A stretch of DNA of 64,000 nucleotides from Paraburkholderia aromaticivorans (GTDB taxonomy: Bacteria; Pseudomonadota; Gammaproteobacteria; Burkholderiales; Burkholderiaceae), in contig NZ_CP051514.1 in assembly GCF_012689525.1 (NCBI RefSeq), positions 1,364,001 to 1,428,000 of the forward strand, in the 5' to 3' direction. Below the pieces are notes generated by a model. That model saw only the letters and a list, made by a program, of their open reading frames with translations, was not told where the DNA came from and searched no databases. Position numbers and translations under genes: made by a program. Each line of letters opens with the position of its first letter. Positions within the stretch are counted from its first letter, which is position 1. Below, in pieces: positions 47,178 through 57,370 of this stretch.

Positions 47178-48335
47178 TTGACCAAGGCAAACCGGTTGCC
47201 TGCCGCATCGGGCCCGGTCAGGAGCGGCCTCGACGTGCTAGAGGACCAGCAATTCACGCCGCTGGTCGGCCGGCGTGTCGGGCTTGTCACCAACCGCACG
47301 GGATTCGATGCAGCGGCCGCCCGCACGGTCGACGTTCTCGCTCACGCGCCCGGTGTCACGCTCGCGGCGCTGTTCTCGCCCGGGCAGGGCCTGAATACCG
47401 ATGTCGATGAACGCATCGGCGATTCACGCGACGCGGCCACCGGGCTCGCAGTGCACAGTCTTTATGGCGGCACACAGCATTTTCCCGCTGGCTCGCTCGA
47501 CGGAATAGACGCGCCCGTCTTCGACATACAGGATGCGGGTGTGCGCTTTTTTACCTATGAAACAACCCTTGGCTACGCGCTCGAGGCCGCGGCGGCTTGC
47601 GGCATTCCGCTCTTCGTACTCGATCGGCCCAATCCATTGGGCGGGGAGCGATTCGGCGGCCCGGTGCTCGATGTGGGACATCAATCGTTCACCGGCTACT
47701 TCGCCTTGCCGCTCCAGCCGGGCCTGACGGTCGGCGAACTTGCGATGCTCTTCAATCGCGAGCATCACATCGGCGCGAATCTGCACATCATTCCGATGAC
47801 CGGCTATGCGCCATGCGGTTCGCGGACACGGGACTGGGCTGGGTGCCGCTGTCACCGAATCTGCGGACACTGACGCAACTGAATCTGTATCCCGAGGTCG
47901 CGATGATTGAAGGCGCCGACGTCAGTCGTAGGCCGCGGAACAACCACGCCGTTCGAACTGGTCGGCGCGCCGTGGATCGACAGTACGAGTCTCGCGGCGG
48001 CGTTGAACGCCCTCGATACCGGCGCCCGCTTTGTGCCGGTCGACTTCGTTCCATCTGAGTCGAGCTGGCACGGCCGTTTGTGTCACAGCGTGCGGATCGT
48101 GCGCGACCCGAATGCCGCGGAGTCGCGTGTCGGCCGCCTCGGCCTGGCACTTGCCGTGGCGCTGCATGCGCTCTACCCTACGCGCTTCGATGTCTCCGCG
48201 ACTCGCGACGTGATCGGGTCCAGCGCCGTGTGGCAGGCGCTGCGCGAAGGCGCTGGACTCGATCAGATCGACACGATCGTTACGCAGGAAAGCACCGGTT
48301 TCGCTCCCTTGCGTGAGACGTATGTGCGTTATTGA
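47178..48335 (+). pseudogene. DUF1343 (NamZ-like) protein with two frameshifts
   Basis: The gene reads LDVLEDQQFTPLVGRRVGLV and TNRTGFDAAAARTVDVLAHA, FSPGQGLNTDVDERIGDSRD, VFDIQDAGVRFFTYETTLGY and LFVLDRPNPLGGERFGGPVL, the core of DUF1343 exo-muramidases that act on peptidoglycan fragments. Shifts near 47812 and 47925 break it; beyond them PFELVGAPWIDSTSLAAALN continues to 48335. It follows the serine hydrolase remnant, as in the usual peptidoglycan-recycling neighbourhood. Some N-terminal sequence may also be missing. Confidence 0.8.
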
Positions 48336-48480
48336 CGCGCTGCGCTTTCGCAAGCCAAGGTGCGCTGCGGCTGACTTGCATCAATGGCTAACAGCGATTC
48401 GGGGCTAACGTGGAGTGAAGACCGTCCTCGGCAACGCGCCGCCGCGGCCGTCTTACGGTCACACCATAAGGGAGTCCGAT

Positions 48481-49110
48481 ATGACCGACATGCCACTTCT
48501 CGCGTACCAGGCCGCGCCCGTCTTGCGGCTTTCACCTATCAAGGGCGAGACGCCCGCCATCATTACGCTGCCCAAGGCCGATTTGAACGGCGGGCGCGCC
48601 GCTGATGGCCGTGCTCGCGCACCGCGCCAGTTGCCGGGCGTTCGCGCCGACGGCATTGCCGCCCAGTGCCGGGCGGGTTACTCCGGGCCGCCGACGGGAT
48701 CAACCGGCCGCCGGCAGGCGGCCGCACCGCATCGTCGCCGCACGCGTTCAACGAAATCGACATCTACGCCGCGCTGCCCAACGGTGTCTATCGTTACGAC
48801 GCGCCGAACCATCAACTTGTCCTCAAACGCGCAATCGATGCGCGCGGACAGACTGGTTACCAGGACTTCGTCGGAGAGGCGCCGCTCGATCTGGTCCACG
48901 TGGTTCGCGCATCGCGCCTACTGCCGATGTCCGTCCACCAGCGCGAGCGTTTTTCCGCTGTGACAGTGGAGCCATTGCACAGAACGTCTCTCTGTATTGT
49001 GCGTCGGCCGGGATAGCCAGCGTGATCCGTGGCTGGATCAATGCGCGGCTGCTTACGGATGCACTGTCCCCGCTCGATCTGCGCAAGATTGACGACGGTC
49101 GCAACGAAGC
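48481..49110 (+). pseudogene. SagB/ThcOx-type nitroreductase, multiple frameshifts
   Basis: It starts MTDMPLLAYQAAPVLRLSPI in one frame, then moves to MAVLAHRASCRAFAPTALPP, then LLRAADGINRPPAGGRTASS and FNEIDIYAALPNGVYRYDAP in a third, and finally IAQNVSLYCASAGIASVIRG. The order is that of SagB-type FMN oxidoreductases. At least three frame changes show it is dead. Confidence 0.75.
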
Positions 49111-49300
49111 ACAGCACTGCGGGATCATTGCTTCGCGCATCTCGTCCGAAGCCGAGGCCGAGGCCGAGTCGTTCCAGCAACAACATGTGTCCCGGCCCAA
49201 GCTCAGGCGCTTGCTGGCGAGTCATTGCACCGAACCCATTCTGCCGCGATGTAGGCGGGCCTCACGACGAGGTACAAAAAGGTTCCTATTCGTCCAAGTC

Positions 49301-50237
49301 AGTTCCTGAGTTAGCCACCCCGCGCGAACCATTGGACCAGGCTTTGATCGAGGGCGTTTTGTGCGTGCCATCGTTGTCCATTACCAGATGCACCTCCAGG
49401 TGAGACGGCACGCTGGCTTCGATGGTGCGCAGAAAGCGCACAAATTCGCTGCTGCGATGGCGCCGATGTACCTCGCCGATTACTTCACCAGTAGCGATGT
49501 CCAGCGCCGCGAACAGGGTGGTCGTACCGTGGCGCATGTAATTGTGGGTACGTCGCTCAGGGATGCCGGGTGCAAGCGGCAACACGGGTTGCGTGCGATC
49601 GAGCGCCTGAATCTGGCTCTTCTCGTCCACGCACAGCACCATGGCCTTGAGGGGTGGGCCCAGGTAAAGCCCGACGATATCTCGCACCTTGTCGACGAAC
49701 ATCGGATCGCTGGAGAGCTTGAACGTTTCCTGCCGATGCGGTTGCAAGCCAAAAGCACGCCAGATTCGTGTGACCGCCGTCTGCGACAATTTCATTTCGC
49801 GAGCCATCGTGCGCGTGCTCCAGTGAGTCGCTCCGACAGGCACAGACTCGAGCGTCTTCGCGATGACCGCATCGACGCGCGTGTCATCAATCGTCCTCGG
49901 TGCGCCGGGCCTTGGTGCATCGACCAGGCCGTCCACACGATGGATCACGAACCGCGACCGCCACTTCGAAACCGTTTGCTGTGTGACCTGCTGTTTCGCC
50001 GCAACTGTCTTGTTGTTCATGCCATCGGCACAGGCCAAGACGACGCGCGCCCGCAATGCCAGGGCCTGCGCGGTCTTGCGTCGCTTCGTCAGCGATTGCA
50101 GGTCTTCGCGCTCCGAATCGCTCGGCACGAGCTCCCCTTTGGGCCGTCCACTCATCGTTGCCTCCGCGTATCAAGTGCTACACAGAACACTTTAGTACGT
50201 GATCGGCATCATTCAATGAATTTTTAACTCAGGACAC
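49301..50237 (-). mobile_element. IS630-family element with internal deletion
   Basis: Both ends are recognisable: CAGTTCCTGAGTTAG near 49300 and the reverse of CCAGTGTCCTGAGTTA near 50237. The last third of the transposase gene between about 49320 and 49345 is missing, giving a shortened, non-autonomous copy related to the element at 42152-43317 and to the scar at 5178-5450. Confidence 0.7.
49326..50155 (-). pseudogene. IS630-family transposase, 3'-truncated
   Basis: From [20 protein letters not shown] at 50155 the protein keeps the HTH domain ([20 protein letters not shown]), the first Asp ([16 protein letters not shown]) and the second Asp ([18 protein letters not shown]). Then it runs into unrelated codons and a stop. 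The catalytic Glu is lost, so it cannot transpose itself. Confidence 0.85.
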
Positions 50238-51251
50238 TGGGTGGCGGTCCCCATTCGCACGATGAGCCGTCCGGTATTCGGTCGGCGTCTGCGATAAGCG
50301 CCTGCGAAAAACCCGCGAAATATGCTCGCCACTGCCCATCCCGCACCGCCGTGCAATCTTATCGACTGGAAGAGTTGTCTCCTGGAGAAGCCGACAGACC
50401 ATTTCGAAACGGACATCCAGAAGATATTCAGATGGAGTCTTGCCCGTTACGAGCTTGAAATGCCGCAGAAAAGTTCGCTCACTCATTCCAGCCACCTCCG
50501 CCACTCGCGCAATTGAGATTGAGCGCCTGCAATTCTTGCGAAGCCATTCCACCGCCGAATGAACTCTATCCGTCACGCTCACCTCATTGAGCGCGTCCTC
50601 ATCGACACAGGACAGATCGAGGCTGGGCACAACATGCCGGTTAATTCGGTGTGCGATCTCTATACAAAGGTTCCCTGGAATAAAGGATAGTGCGGCGGCA
50701 AGCGAACTGCTCATACCGCAACCAACGATTGACTTCTTATTTCCCGAAGAACCTTGTTCCCGACGACATGATTCGAACCTGCCCCCCGCACCTGCCGAAG
50801 GGGGGTTGTAACCTGAAGCCGCGATGATCTCCCATCCCTGCTCGCTCCACTTCACCAGGTCCGCGTTCAAAAGCACTTTACGCAATGCCCGAAGATCCGC
50901 TGGGTCGATCGAGGCGGCATTCTCGGAGTCCCCACCAAAAACGAAGACCCCATCAAAACGCTCGAATAAGTGCTCGTCGATTGCGTCGGTCTTGATACGA
51001 ACCGATAGCGAATTTGTAACGTAGCCTCCGCGCGAGGAAAGCATCGTGACTGAAGCACGATTGTCAATCGAGCGTGCAATGTCTGAAACCTGATTTACTT
51101 GCCGAAACACCTCAGCTACAAGACTAACGTCAAGCAGGGAGAAGCCGTCGCACAATACGATTGCCACATTAACTGCCGGCGTCGGCGCGTCGACCACTAC
51201 ACACTGATCCACTATTCCCCGCTGCCCCTTAGGGTTTATTTGTGTCTGCAT
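50229..51251 (-). CDS. GlxA-type AraC-family regulator, 3' end replaced by IS sequence
   Basis: A 340-residue regulator: an N-terminal DJ-1/PfpI-like domain (VNVAIVLCDGFSLLDVSLVA, FVFGGDSENAA, EIIAASGYNPPS) and a C-terminal AraC DNA-binding domain with both helix-turn-helix motifs (SISIARVAEVAGMSERTFLR and TLPVDKIARRCGMGSGEHIS). The usual sensor regulates nitrogen or amine metabolism genes; here the target is unknown. The last residues HPVS and the stop come from the end of the neighbouring IS630 element, so the extreme C-terminus is altered but the DNA-binding domain is whole. The segment after NPPS looks rearranged. Confidence 0.8.
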   Translation of the reverse strand: MQTQINPKGQRGIVDQCVVVDAPTPAVNVAIVLCDGFSLLDVSLVAEVFRQVNQVSDIARSIDNRASVTMLSSRGGYVTNSLSVRIKTDAIDEHLFERFDGVFVFGGDSENAASIDPADLRALRKVLLNADLVKWSEQGWEIIAASGYNPPSAGAGGRFESCRREQGSSGNKKSIVGCGMSSSLAAALSFIPGNLCIEIAHRINRHVVPSLDLSCVDEDALNEVSVTDRVHSAVEWLRKNCRRSISIARVAEVAGMSERTFLRHFKLVTGKTPSEYLLDVRFEMVCRLLQETTLPVDKIARRCGMGSGEHISRVFRRRLSQTPTEYRTAHRANGDRHPVS

Positions 51252-51306
51252 AAACCGCACTCTCACCGGCAATTCATCTTGTCTTCGCTAACCTGTCGAA
51301 TGACAC

Positions 51307-52400
51307 GGCGGCCTCAAATCTGAAGTGCAACACCTGTTTCGTATAAGGTGTTGCGATGCACGAAAGAACTCCGTATCAACAACTGCAACCCGAAGAGCGC
51401 TTGACCATTGCGAGTCTGCTTTTGCAGGGTTCGAGTATCCGGGCCATGGCTCGGATACTCGGACGCTCGCCAGCCACCGTTAGCCGTGAACTGGCGCGAA
51501 ACAGTTCGCCTGCCGGCTACGCGAGCGTGCCGGCCGAAGCGCTCAGTACCGCACGCCGCAGTGCGGGTCGTCGCCCAACAAAGCTTTGCCTGCAAAGCGT
51601 CTGCTGGCGCATCGTTCTCACTCTGCTCGAGTGGAAATGGTCGCCCCAGCAGATATCGGGCACACTGAAGCGTATGTATCCGACCGACCCGACCCAACAC
51701 GTCTCGCATGAGACCATCTACACCGCCATCTATGCCCAGCCGCGCGGCGAACTGCGCCGTGCCTGCCTGCGCCATGGCCACAGCACGCGCATGCCGCGCA
51801 CACGCGGCACAGACCGTCGCGGACAGATTCCGGACATGGTCAGCATCCATGTGCGCCCGCCTGAAATCGAAGACCGATTGCTGCCGGGCACTGGGAAGGC
51901 GACTTCATCAAGGGTGCAGGCAACCAGTCGTCGGTAGGCGTTCTGGTCGAACGGACCAGCCGACTGGTGCTGCTCGCAAAGATGGAAGACGCTACTGCCG
52001 CTCCAGCACTGGCGGGCTTCTCCGCCAAACTCAATTCGATTGCCGCGCCATTACGGCAGAGCTTCACCTACGACCAGGGCAAAGAAATGTCGCGGCATAA
52101 AGAACTTACCGCCGCGACCGGCGTGAAGGTCTACTTCTGCGACCCGCACAGTCCATGGCAACGCGGCACTTGTGAAAACACCAACGGCCTGCTGCGCCAG
52201 TATCTGCCCAAAGGCACAGACCTTTCGGTCTACAGTCAGGACGAACTCGACGCCATTGCCGACAGCCTGAACAGCCGGCCTCGCGCGACTCACGCCTTCC
52301 ATTCGCCATTCGAGGTCTTCGCTGCGACCCTTGCTTCTGCAAGTCAACCTCATGGCTCTAAACATTAAACCCGCGGTTGCGCTTCACTCTTGAAACCGCC
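51307..52400 (+). mobile_element. IS30-family element
   Basis: Imperfect inverted repeats starting GGCGG at 51307 and 52400 (with inner blocks TCAA, TGAAG and GCAAC matching) enclose an IS30-type transposase gene. I could not define a target duplication. The gene is frameshifted. Confidence 0.7.
51356..52368 (+). pseudogene. IS30-family transposase with one frameshift
   Basis: MHERTPYQQLQPEERLTIAS starts the HTH domain (IRAMARILGRSPATVSRELA). Near 51888 one C is missing: the text gives LLPGTGKA where the family has LLPGHWEGDF with the first catalytic Asp. From there the other frame continues GVLVERTSRLVLLAKMEDAT, Asp in FTYDQGKEMSRHKE and Glu in CENTNGLLRQYLPKGTDLS to the natural end at 52368. 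Confidence 0.85.
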
Positions 52401-52504
52401 CACATTTTCGATCAACCAATAATTGAACGTGGCATTCATTCGGAGTGTTTTGTCGCAACATGCGCGGGCGATCGAGGCGTATCGCGCGACGGGTGTCAAA
52501 GAAG

Positions 52505-53469
52505 GATTTCAAGTCAATGTCGGACTACCCAGTCGTAGCGCCAACAGTTCCTTCTCGCTTGCGCCACGGCTTGCTTCGCCGATTTGTTAGGACGATAACC
52601 GAACGATGATGAATGGAATATCGCATCGATTCCCGGCTCAACCAGTAACTTGACCGCCATCTGAGCCACTCGGTCAGAGATTGTCGGTACCCCGAGAGGA
52701 CGAAACCCGTCCCCCTTCGGAATCAGCACCTCCTTGACCGGTTGAGGAAAGTAGCTCCCCGAACTCATTCAAATCCACAGAGCGTACAGATTTCTTGCCA
52801 AACGATTGCGGAAAGTTTCAATACTCTCCCGGTCCACGCCCGGACCGCCTTGATTGGCAGCCACGCGTTTCCAGGCTTCCCAGATCAATCGCTTGGGTAT
52901 CTCGAACGACTTGGCGTTAACCCCGGAATCATCCCGCGTCGCGGTTGTTCCAGGATCTCCACCAGACAAGGTCATGCCTTCGCTCCGGAAGTCATTACAA
53001 CCCCTTCAACGCTACTACGCATGACTCGGCCCCTGTGCCTCGCATCGGTACTCTCACTCTCACGGGTTCTCCGCTTGAGTTTCTCCCTTGACATCGAGAC
53101 GACAGGTTCCCAAGTTCCATATCCACGCCTGCAGGAAGGTCGCGCCACCTCTATGCCGGATGCCGTCAAACCCGCCTTCAGGTTGCCGTTTGACTGATCC
53201 CGAGGCGTTGTCGAGTCCTCGGTTTTGACATCATTGCAATTATCGACACTTCTTCGACGGTTCACTTTCGTTCGCCTCCTTACTGCACACCTGACGGGAT
53301 TCATCCCGCCTTTTCCACAGACGCTCACCACACCCGCTCTTAACAGCTCTTAACGAGTGCAGCTCTGGGTGGTTTGGTATCACCGCCTGATCGGCGACAC
53401 CGAGGGGCCGGCCCTCATCACGGATACAGCATGTACAGCGACTTACTGTCGCTTTCCTTCTTGGCACAC
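52505..53469 (-). mobile_element. Group II intron, 5' fragment
   Basis: The minus strand begins GTGTG at 53469, a typical group II 5' splice-site start, followed by about 490 bases of structured non-coding sequence (domain I-like, with GGCGGGATGAATCCCGTCAG and GGTGTGCAGTAAGGAGGCGA) and then a reverse-transcriptase ORF. The element breaks off near 52505 inside the RT gene; the catalytic RNA domains V-VI and the 3' end are missing. Confidence 0.7.
52514..52975 (-). pseudogene. Group II intron reverse transcriptase/maturase, truncated
   Basis: RT0 and RT1-RT2 blocks are present: LIWEAWKRVAANQGGPGVDR, then PQPVKEVLIPKGDGFRPLGV and ISDRVAQMAVKLLVEP with SSFGYRPNKSAKQAVAQARR. An in-frame TGA at 52769-52771 interrupts LYALW-I-stop-MSSGSYF. 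The gene ends soon after YDWVV, before the YADD catalytic block. Confidence 0.85.
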
Positions 53470-54042
53470 CGACATCTAGCTTGAAAATTTCCGTCCGTGG
53501 CCTCAAGCGCTATGACGCAGGAGTCTATACGTCGTTCGACGGCGCAGGCGCCATGTCGTACAGTTCAAATTGCAACTTGATGCAACTTGACTCTCTCGAC
53601 ATCGGAGATGGGTTACCGTTTGGCTCAAGATCACAATGCGTATCCCGATTCGGAAACGCCGTTAAGTGCGTTCCCGATTAACTTGAATCAGTTATCGCAA
53701 TGTTTGCCCTCAACGCACCGGCTCAGAGCAGATGATTGACGCCAACCATCGCGCCCGGCCGGTTCATATCTGCGGCAGGCGTCGTTGCACGAAAGGAATG
53801 TCAGGTGTATCAATGCGCAGGAACATCGATCCGGCACGCTCCAATTGGCTCTCGAGCCTCCGGATTGCAGCAAGCAGCAGCTAGTTATTTGCCGCTAATC
53901 CGCCTGAAGATATTGTCTGGAATATGCCGCAGCCGCGATGCACTGGTTCGGCACGCCCCCGATACTGCGTGACGCGGCGACCTCAAAAAAGGCCGTACCC
54001 TACGCGAGTAGCCACGTCTCGCACACAGGCGCGCGCCGCGCC
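53470..54042. other. Intergenic between the intron scar and the mhp cluster
   Basis: About 570 bases in which I see no gene or RNA. It marks the boundary between mosaic mobile DNA and the intact mhp operon, whose last gene ends at 54043. Confidence 0.4.
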
Positions 54043-54912
54043 TCAATGCGCCAGGAAGTCCACCACCATACGGTTGAATTTCTCCGCATGTTCCCACTGC
54101 GCCCAGTGCCCGCAACGGCTGAAAATATGCATTTCGGCATTCTGCATGCCGGCAACCAGACGCAAACCCACATCCATCGGCACGAAGCGGTCGTCGCGTC
54201 CCCAAATCACCAGCGTCGGCGCCGCGATCTCGCCAAGCCGCGGGCCGTAGTCGTTGAACTGCTTCGGATTGGCCGCAAGACTCTTCACGAAGTTTTCCAG
54301 ATGATCACGGCGTGCCAGCATATTGGCCAGGCGCGCCTGCATCAGATCGTCGGTCAGCGCGCTGGTGTCGAACACGAAGACGTTCATCATCCGCTTCAGG
54401 TTTTCGATCGTCGGTTCGCGATACAGGCCTTGCAGCAGCTTGATGCCTTCTGTTGGCATCGGCACAAACTGGCTGGGGCCGCCCGTGCCGCCGCCCATCA
54501 GGACCAATTTGCCGACGCGCTGCGGATTGGCAAGCGCGAACGCCACGGCGCTATGACCGCCCATCGAATTACCGATGATGTGCGCGCGTTCGATATCGAG
54601 TGCGTCGAGCAGGCTCTTCAGCGAACGCGCGTTGAGTTCGGAGCGCGAGCCGTCGCACACGACCGGATCGCTCTTGCTCCAGCCCAGACAGTCCATCAGG
54701 ATCACGCGATAACCCGCCGCCACGAGCGGCTCGACATTGCGGTTGAAGTTCGCCCAGCCGCTCGCACCGGGGCCCGAGCCGTGCAGCATCACCACGGTTT
54801 GCGCGCCCTGTCCGGCGTCGTTGTAGTGCAACTGCACTTCACGATCGCCTTCCTTGATACGCACGAATCTGCTGGTCGATGTTTCAGTGATGGCCGATAC
54901 ATTCGAGGTCAT
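54043..54912 (-). CDS. mhpC: 2-hydroxy-6-oxononadienedioate hydrolase (MhpC)
   Basis: A 289-residue alpha/beta hydrolase that cleaves the C-C bond of the meta ring-fission product, giving 2-hydroxypentadienoate and succinate. The oxyanion segment is [17 protein letters not shown], the nucleophile Ser116 sits in [15 protein letters not shown], the acid in [12 protein letters not shown] and the catalytic His in [15 protein letters not shown]. It is the last gene of the cluster, behind the transporter, whereas in E. coli it follows mhpB. Confidence 0.92.
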   Translation of the reverse strand: MTSNVSAITETSTSRFVRIKEGDREVQLHYNDAGQGAQTVVMLHGSGPGASGWANFNRNVEPLVAAGYRVILMDCLGWSKSDPVVCDGSRSELNARSLKSLLDALDIERAHIIGNSMGGHSAVAFALANPQRVGKLVLMGGGTGGPSQFVPMPTEGIKLLQGLYREPTIENLKRMMNVFVFDTSALTDDLMQARLANMLARRDHLENFVKSLAANPKQFNDYGPRLGEIAAPTLVIWGRDDRFVPMDVGLRLVAGMQNAEMHIFSRCGHWAQWEHAEKFNRMVVDFLAH

Positions 54913-54996
54913 GTTGCGTTCCTTTATCTTAAGAGAGTTGATTGACCGCGCACGCCGCCTGGTCGCGCGCGATTGGCATTGCGTGACGTGCCAGCG

Positions 54997-56241
54997 CTAT
55001 TGCGCGGCGGCCGATGCATACGCAGGCGCCGGCTTGCCGACGACGAGCCACGCCGCGATCGCCGCAATCGCAATCAACGGAATGCTCGCGCTCAACAGCA
55101 CGGACGCGCTCTGCCCGATCGCCAGCAACTGCCCGGCGATCAAAGGTCCGAGAATCGAGCCCATGCGCCCCACCGCCACCGCGGCGCCCACTCCTGTCCC
55201 ACGCACGTGAGTCGGATAAATGCTGCTCGCGAGCGCATACAACACCGACTGTCCGCCGACCAGAAACAGCCCCGCGAGCAAGCCGCCGCACGCCATCGAC
55301 GCGCCGCCGTTCGCCGCGACAAGCGCCGCCAATGCCGCGGCGATGCCCAAGTACATGCCGGTCACGGTGCGACGCCGACCGATCCGGTCCATCAGGCTCG
55401 CGATCACGATTGCGCCGATGCCGCCGCCGATGTTGAACATCATCTGCACGACGCCCGATTGCACGCGCGTGAGTCCGCGGCTCAGCACCAGCGACGGCAG
55501 CCAGTTGATCAGGAAGTACAGCACGATCAGCGTGCCCAGATAGCTGATCCACAACGCGACGGTCGTGCCGGCTCGCCCTTCCCTCCACAAGGCCTGCGCG
55601 ATGCTGGACTGCGCTTCGCCCAAACCACGCGAGCCGCCCACTGCCGAGCGCGCGGCAATGAAGTGCGCCGACTCGCGCATGAAGATCGCCAGCAACGGCA
55701 ACACCAGCAGCGGTCCAACGCCGCCGACATAAAAGATATGCCGCCAGCTCGCATCACCCGGACTCACGATGCCGATCACCGCCGCGAGCGCGGCACCGAA
55801 CGGCATGCCGCAATACATCGCGCCCACCGCCGTGTTGCGTTGATCCGGCGACGCCGCTTCCGAGCACAGTGCGATCAGGTTCGGCATCGCGGCACCCAGA
55901 CCGAGCCCCGTCAAAAAGCGCGCGGCCAGCAGACTGTTCAGGTCCCACACCTGCGTGGTGGCAATCGAGAAGATGCCGAACAGCGCCACCGACAGCATCA
56001 GCACGCGCTTGCGGCCGAGCTTGTCGGCAAGCCGTCCACCGATCGCCGCGCCCGGTAACAGGCCGAGTGCGCCGATGCTGAACGCCCAGCCCATCTGCGC
56101 AACCGCGAGATGGAATTCGCGCGCCATGCGTGGCGCGGCTACGCCGGTCGATTGCAGATCCAGCCCTTCGAGCAACGCGACGATCAGGCATAGGCCGATC
56201 GTGACGGCACCGCTCGCGCGAGTGTTGGTTGATCGCTGCAT
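54997..56241 (-). CDS. mhpT: MFS transporter for 3-hydroxyphenylpropionate (MhpT-like)
   Basis: A 414-residue AAHS-type permease with twelve hydrophobic segments: EGLDLQSTGVAAPRMAREFH in helix 1, GGRLADKLGRKRVLMLSVAL in loop 2-3, RFLTGLGLGAAMPNLIAL in helix 4. It imports the phenylpropionate substrate with protons. GGAGA eight bases upstream supports the ATG at 56241; the frame is open nine codons further. It lies between mhpE and mhpC. Confidence 0.9.
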   Translation of the reverse strand: MQRSTNTRASGAVTIGLCLIVALLEGLDLQSTGVAAPRMAREFHLAVAQMGWAFSIGALGLLPGAAIGGRLADKLGRKRVLMLSVALFGIFSIATTQVWDLNSLLAARFLTGLGLGAAMPNLIALCSEAASPDQRNTAVGAMYCGMPFGAALAAVIGIVSPGDASWRHIFYVGGVGPLLVLPLLAIFMRESAHFIAARSAVGGSRGLGEAQSSIAQALWREGRAGTTVALWISYLGTLIVLYFLINWLPSLVLSRGLTRVQSGVVQMMFNIGGGIGAIVIASLMDRIGRRRTVTGMYLGIAAALAALVAANGGASMACGGLLAGLFLVGGQSVLYALASSIYPTHVRGTGVGAAVAVGRMGSILGPLIAGQLLAIGQSASVLLSASIPLIAIAAIAAWLVVGKPAPAYASAAAQ

Positions 56242-56340
56242 AAGAAGTCTCCAATGTGTTTTCAGCATCGCTCTTGGCGGCGATAACGCTGGGTGGTGTC
56301 GACGGCGGCGCGGGCCGCCGGCAGGCTTCGAAAAAATGTG

Positions 56341-57357
56341 CTAAACACCGGCCGCGCGTTTCAGGTCCAGCGCCACGTCGACGATCATGTCTTCCTGGCC
56401 GCCGACCATGCGCCGCTTGCCCAGCTCGACCAGAATGTCGACGGCTTTCAGGCCGTACTTCTTCGCGGCCACTTCGGAATGCCGCAAGAAGCTCGAGTAC
56501 ACGCCGGCATAACCGAGCGCCAGGGTCTCGCGGTCCACGCGCACCGGACGGTCCTGCAACGGACGCACGATGTCGTCGGCGGCGTCCATCAGCGTGTAGA
56601 GATCGGTGCCGTGATGCCAACCGGCGCGTTCGGCCGCGGCAATGAAGACTTCCAGCGGTGCATTACCGGCACCCGCGCCCATTCCCGCGAGGCTCGCATC
56701 GATGCGGTCGCAGCCTTCTTCCACGGCGACGAGCGAGTTCGCGACGCCGAGGCTCAGGTTGTGGTGCGCGTGCATGCCGGTCTTCGTCTCCGGCTTCAGC
56801 ACGGCTTTCAATGCGCGAAAGCGCCCGCGGACGTCGTTCATATTCATCGCGCCGCCGGAGTCGACCACGTAAATACAGGTCGCGCCGTAGCTCTCCATCT
56901 TTTTCGCTTCGACGGCGAGGTTTTCCGGTGTGGTCATGTGGCTCATCATCAGGAAGCCGACTGTGTCCATGCCGAGTTCGCGCGCATATTCGATGTGCTG
57001 CTTCGAGATGTCCGCCTCGGTGCAGTGCGTCGCGACCCGCACGATGCGCGCGCCGGCCTGGTATGCGGCCTTGAGATCGTGAATCGTGCCGATGCCGGGC
57101 AACAGCAGCGTCGCGATCTGCGCATGCTCGACCACGTCCGCGACCGCTTCGATCCATTCGAGGTCGCTGTGCGCGCCGAAGCCGTAATTGAAGCTCGATC
57201 CTTGCAGGCCGTCGCCATGGGCGACTTCGATGCTGTCCACCTTCGCCTTGTCGAGCGCGCGCGCGATCTGCTGCACGTTGTCGATCGAATACTGATGGCG
57301 GATCGCGTGGCTGCCGTCGCGCAGCGTCACGTCGGAGATATACAGTTTCTTGTCCAT
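56341..57357 (-). CDS. mhpE: 4-hydroxy-2-oxovalerate aldolase (MhpE)
   Basis: A 338-residue HMG-CoA-lyase-type TIM barrel aldolase. The metal-binding start is [20 protein letters not shown], with [20 protein letters not shown] and [20 protein letters not shown] holding the His-x-His metal ligands. It splits 4-hydroxy-2-oxovalerate to pyruvate and acetaldehyde, which is channelled to MhpF. AGGAGA nine bases upstream of the ATG. Confidence 0.95.
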   Translation of the reverse strand: MDKKLYISDVTLRDGSHAIRHQYSIDNVQQIARALDKAKVDSIEVAHGDGLQGSSFNYGFGAHSDLEWIEAVADVVEHAQIATLLLPGIGTIHDLKAAYQAGARIVRVATHCTEADISKQHIEYARELGMDTVGFLMMSHMTTPENLAVEAKKMESYGATCIYVVDSGGAMNMNDVRGRFRALKAVLKPETKTGMHAHHNLSLGVANSLVAVEEGCDRIDASLAGMGAGAGNAPLEVFIAAAERAGWHHGTDLYTLMDAADDIVRPLQDRPVRVDRETLALGYAGVYSSFLRHSEVAAKKYGLKAVDILVELGKRRMVGGQEDMIVDVALDLKRAAGV

Positions 57358-57370
57358 GCGAAGAGTCTCC

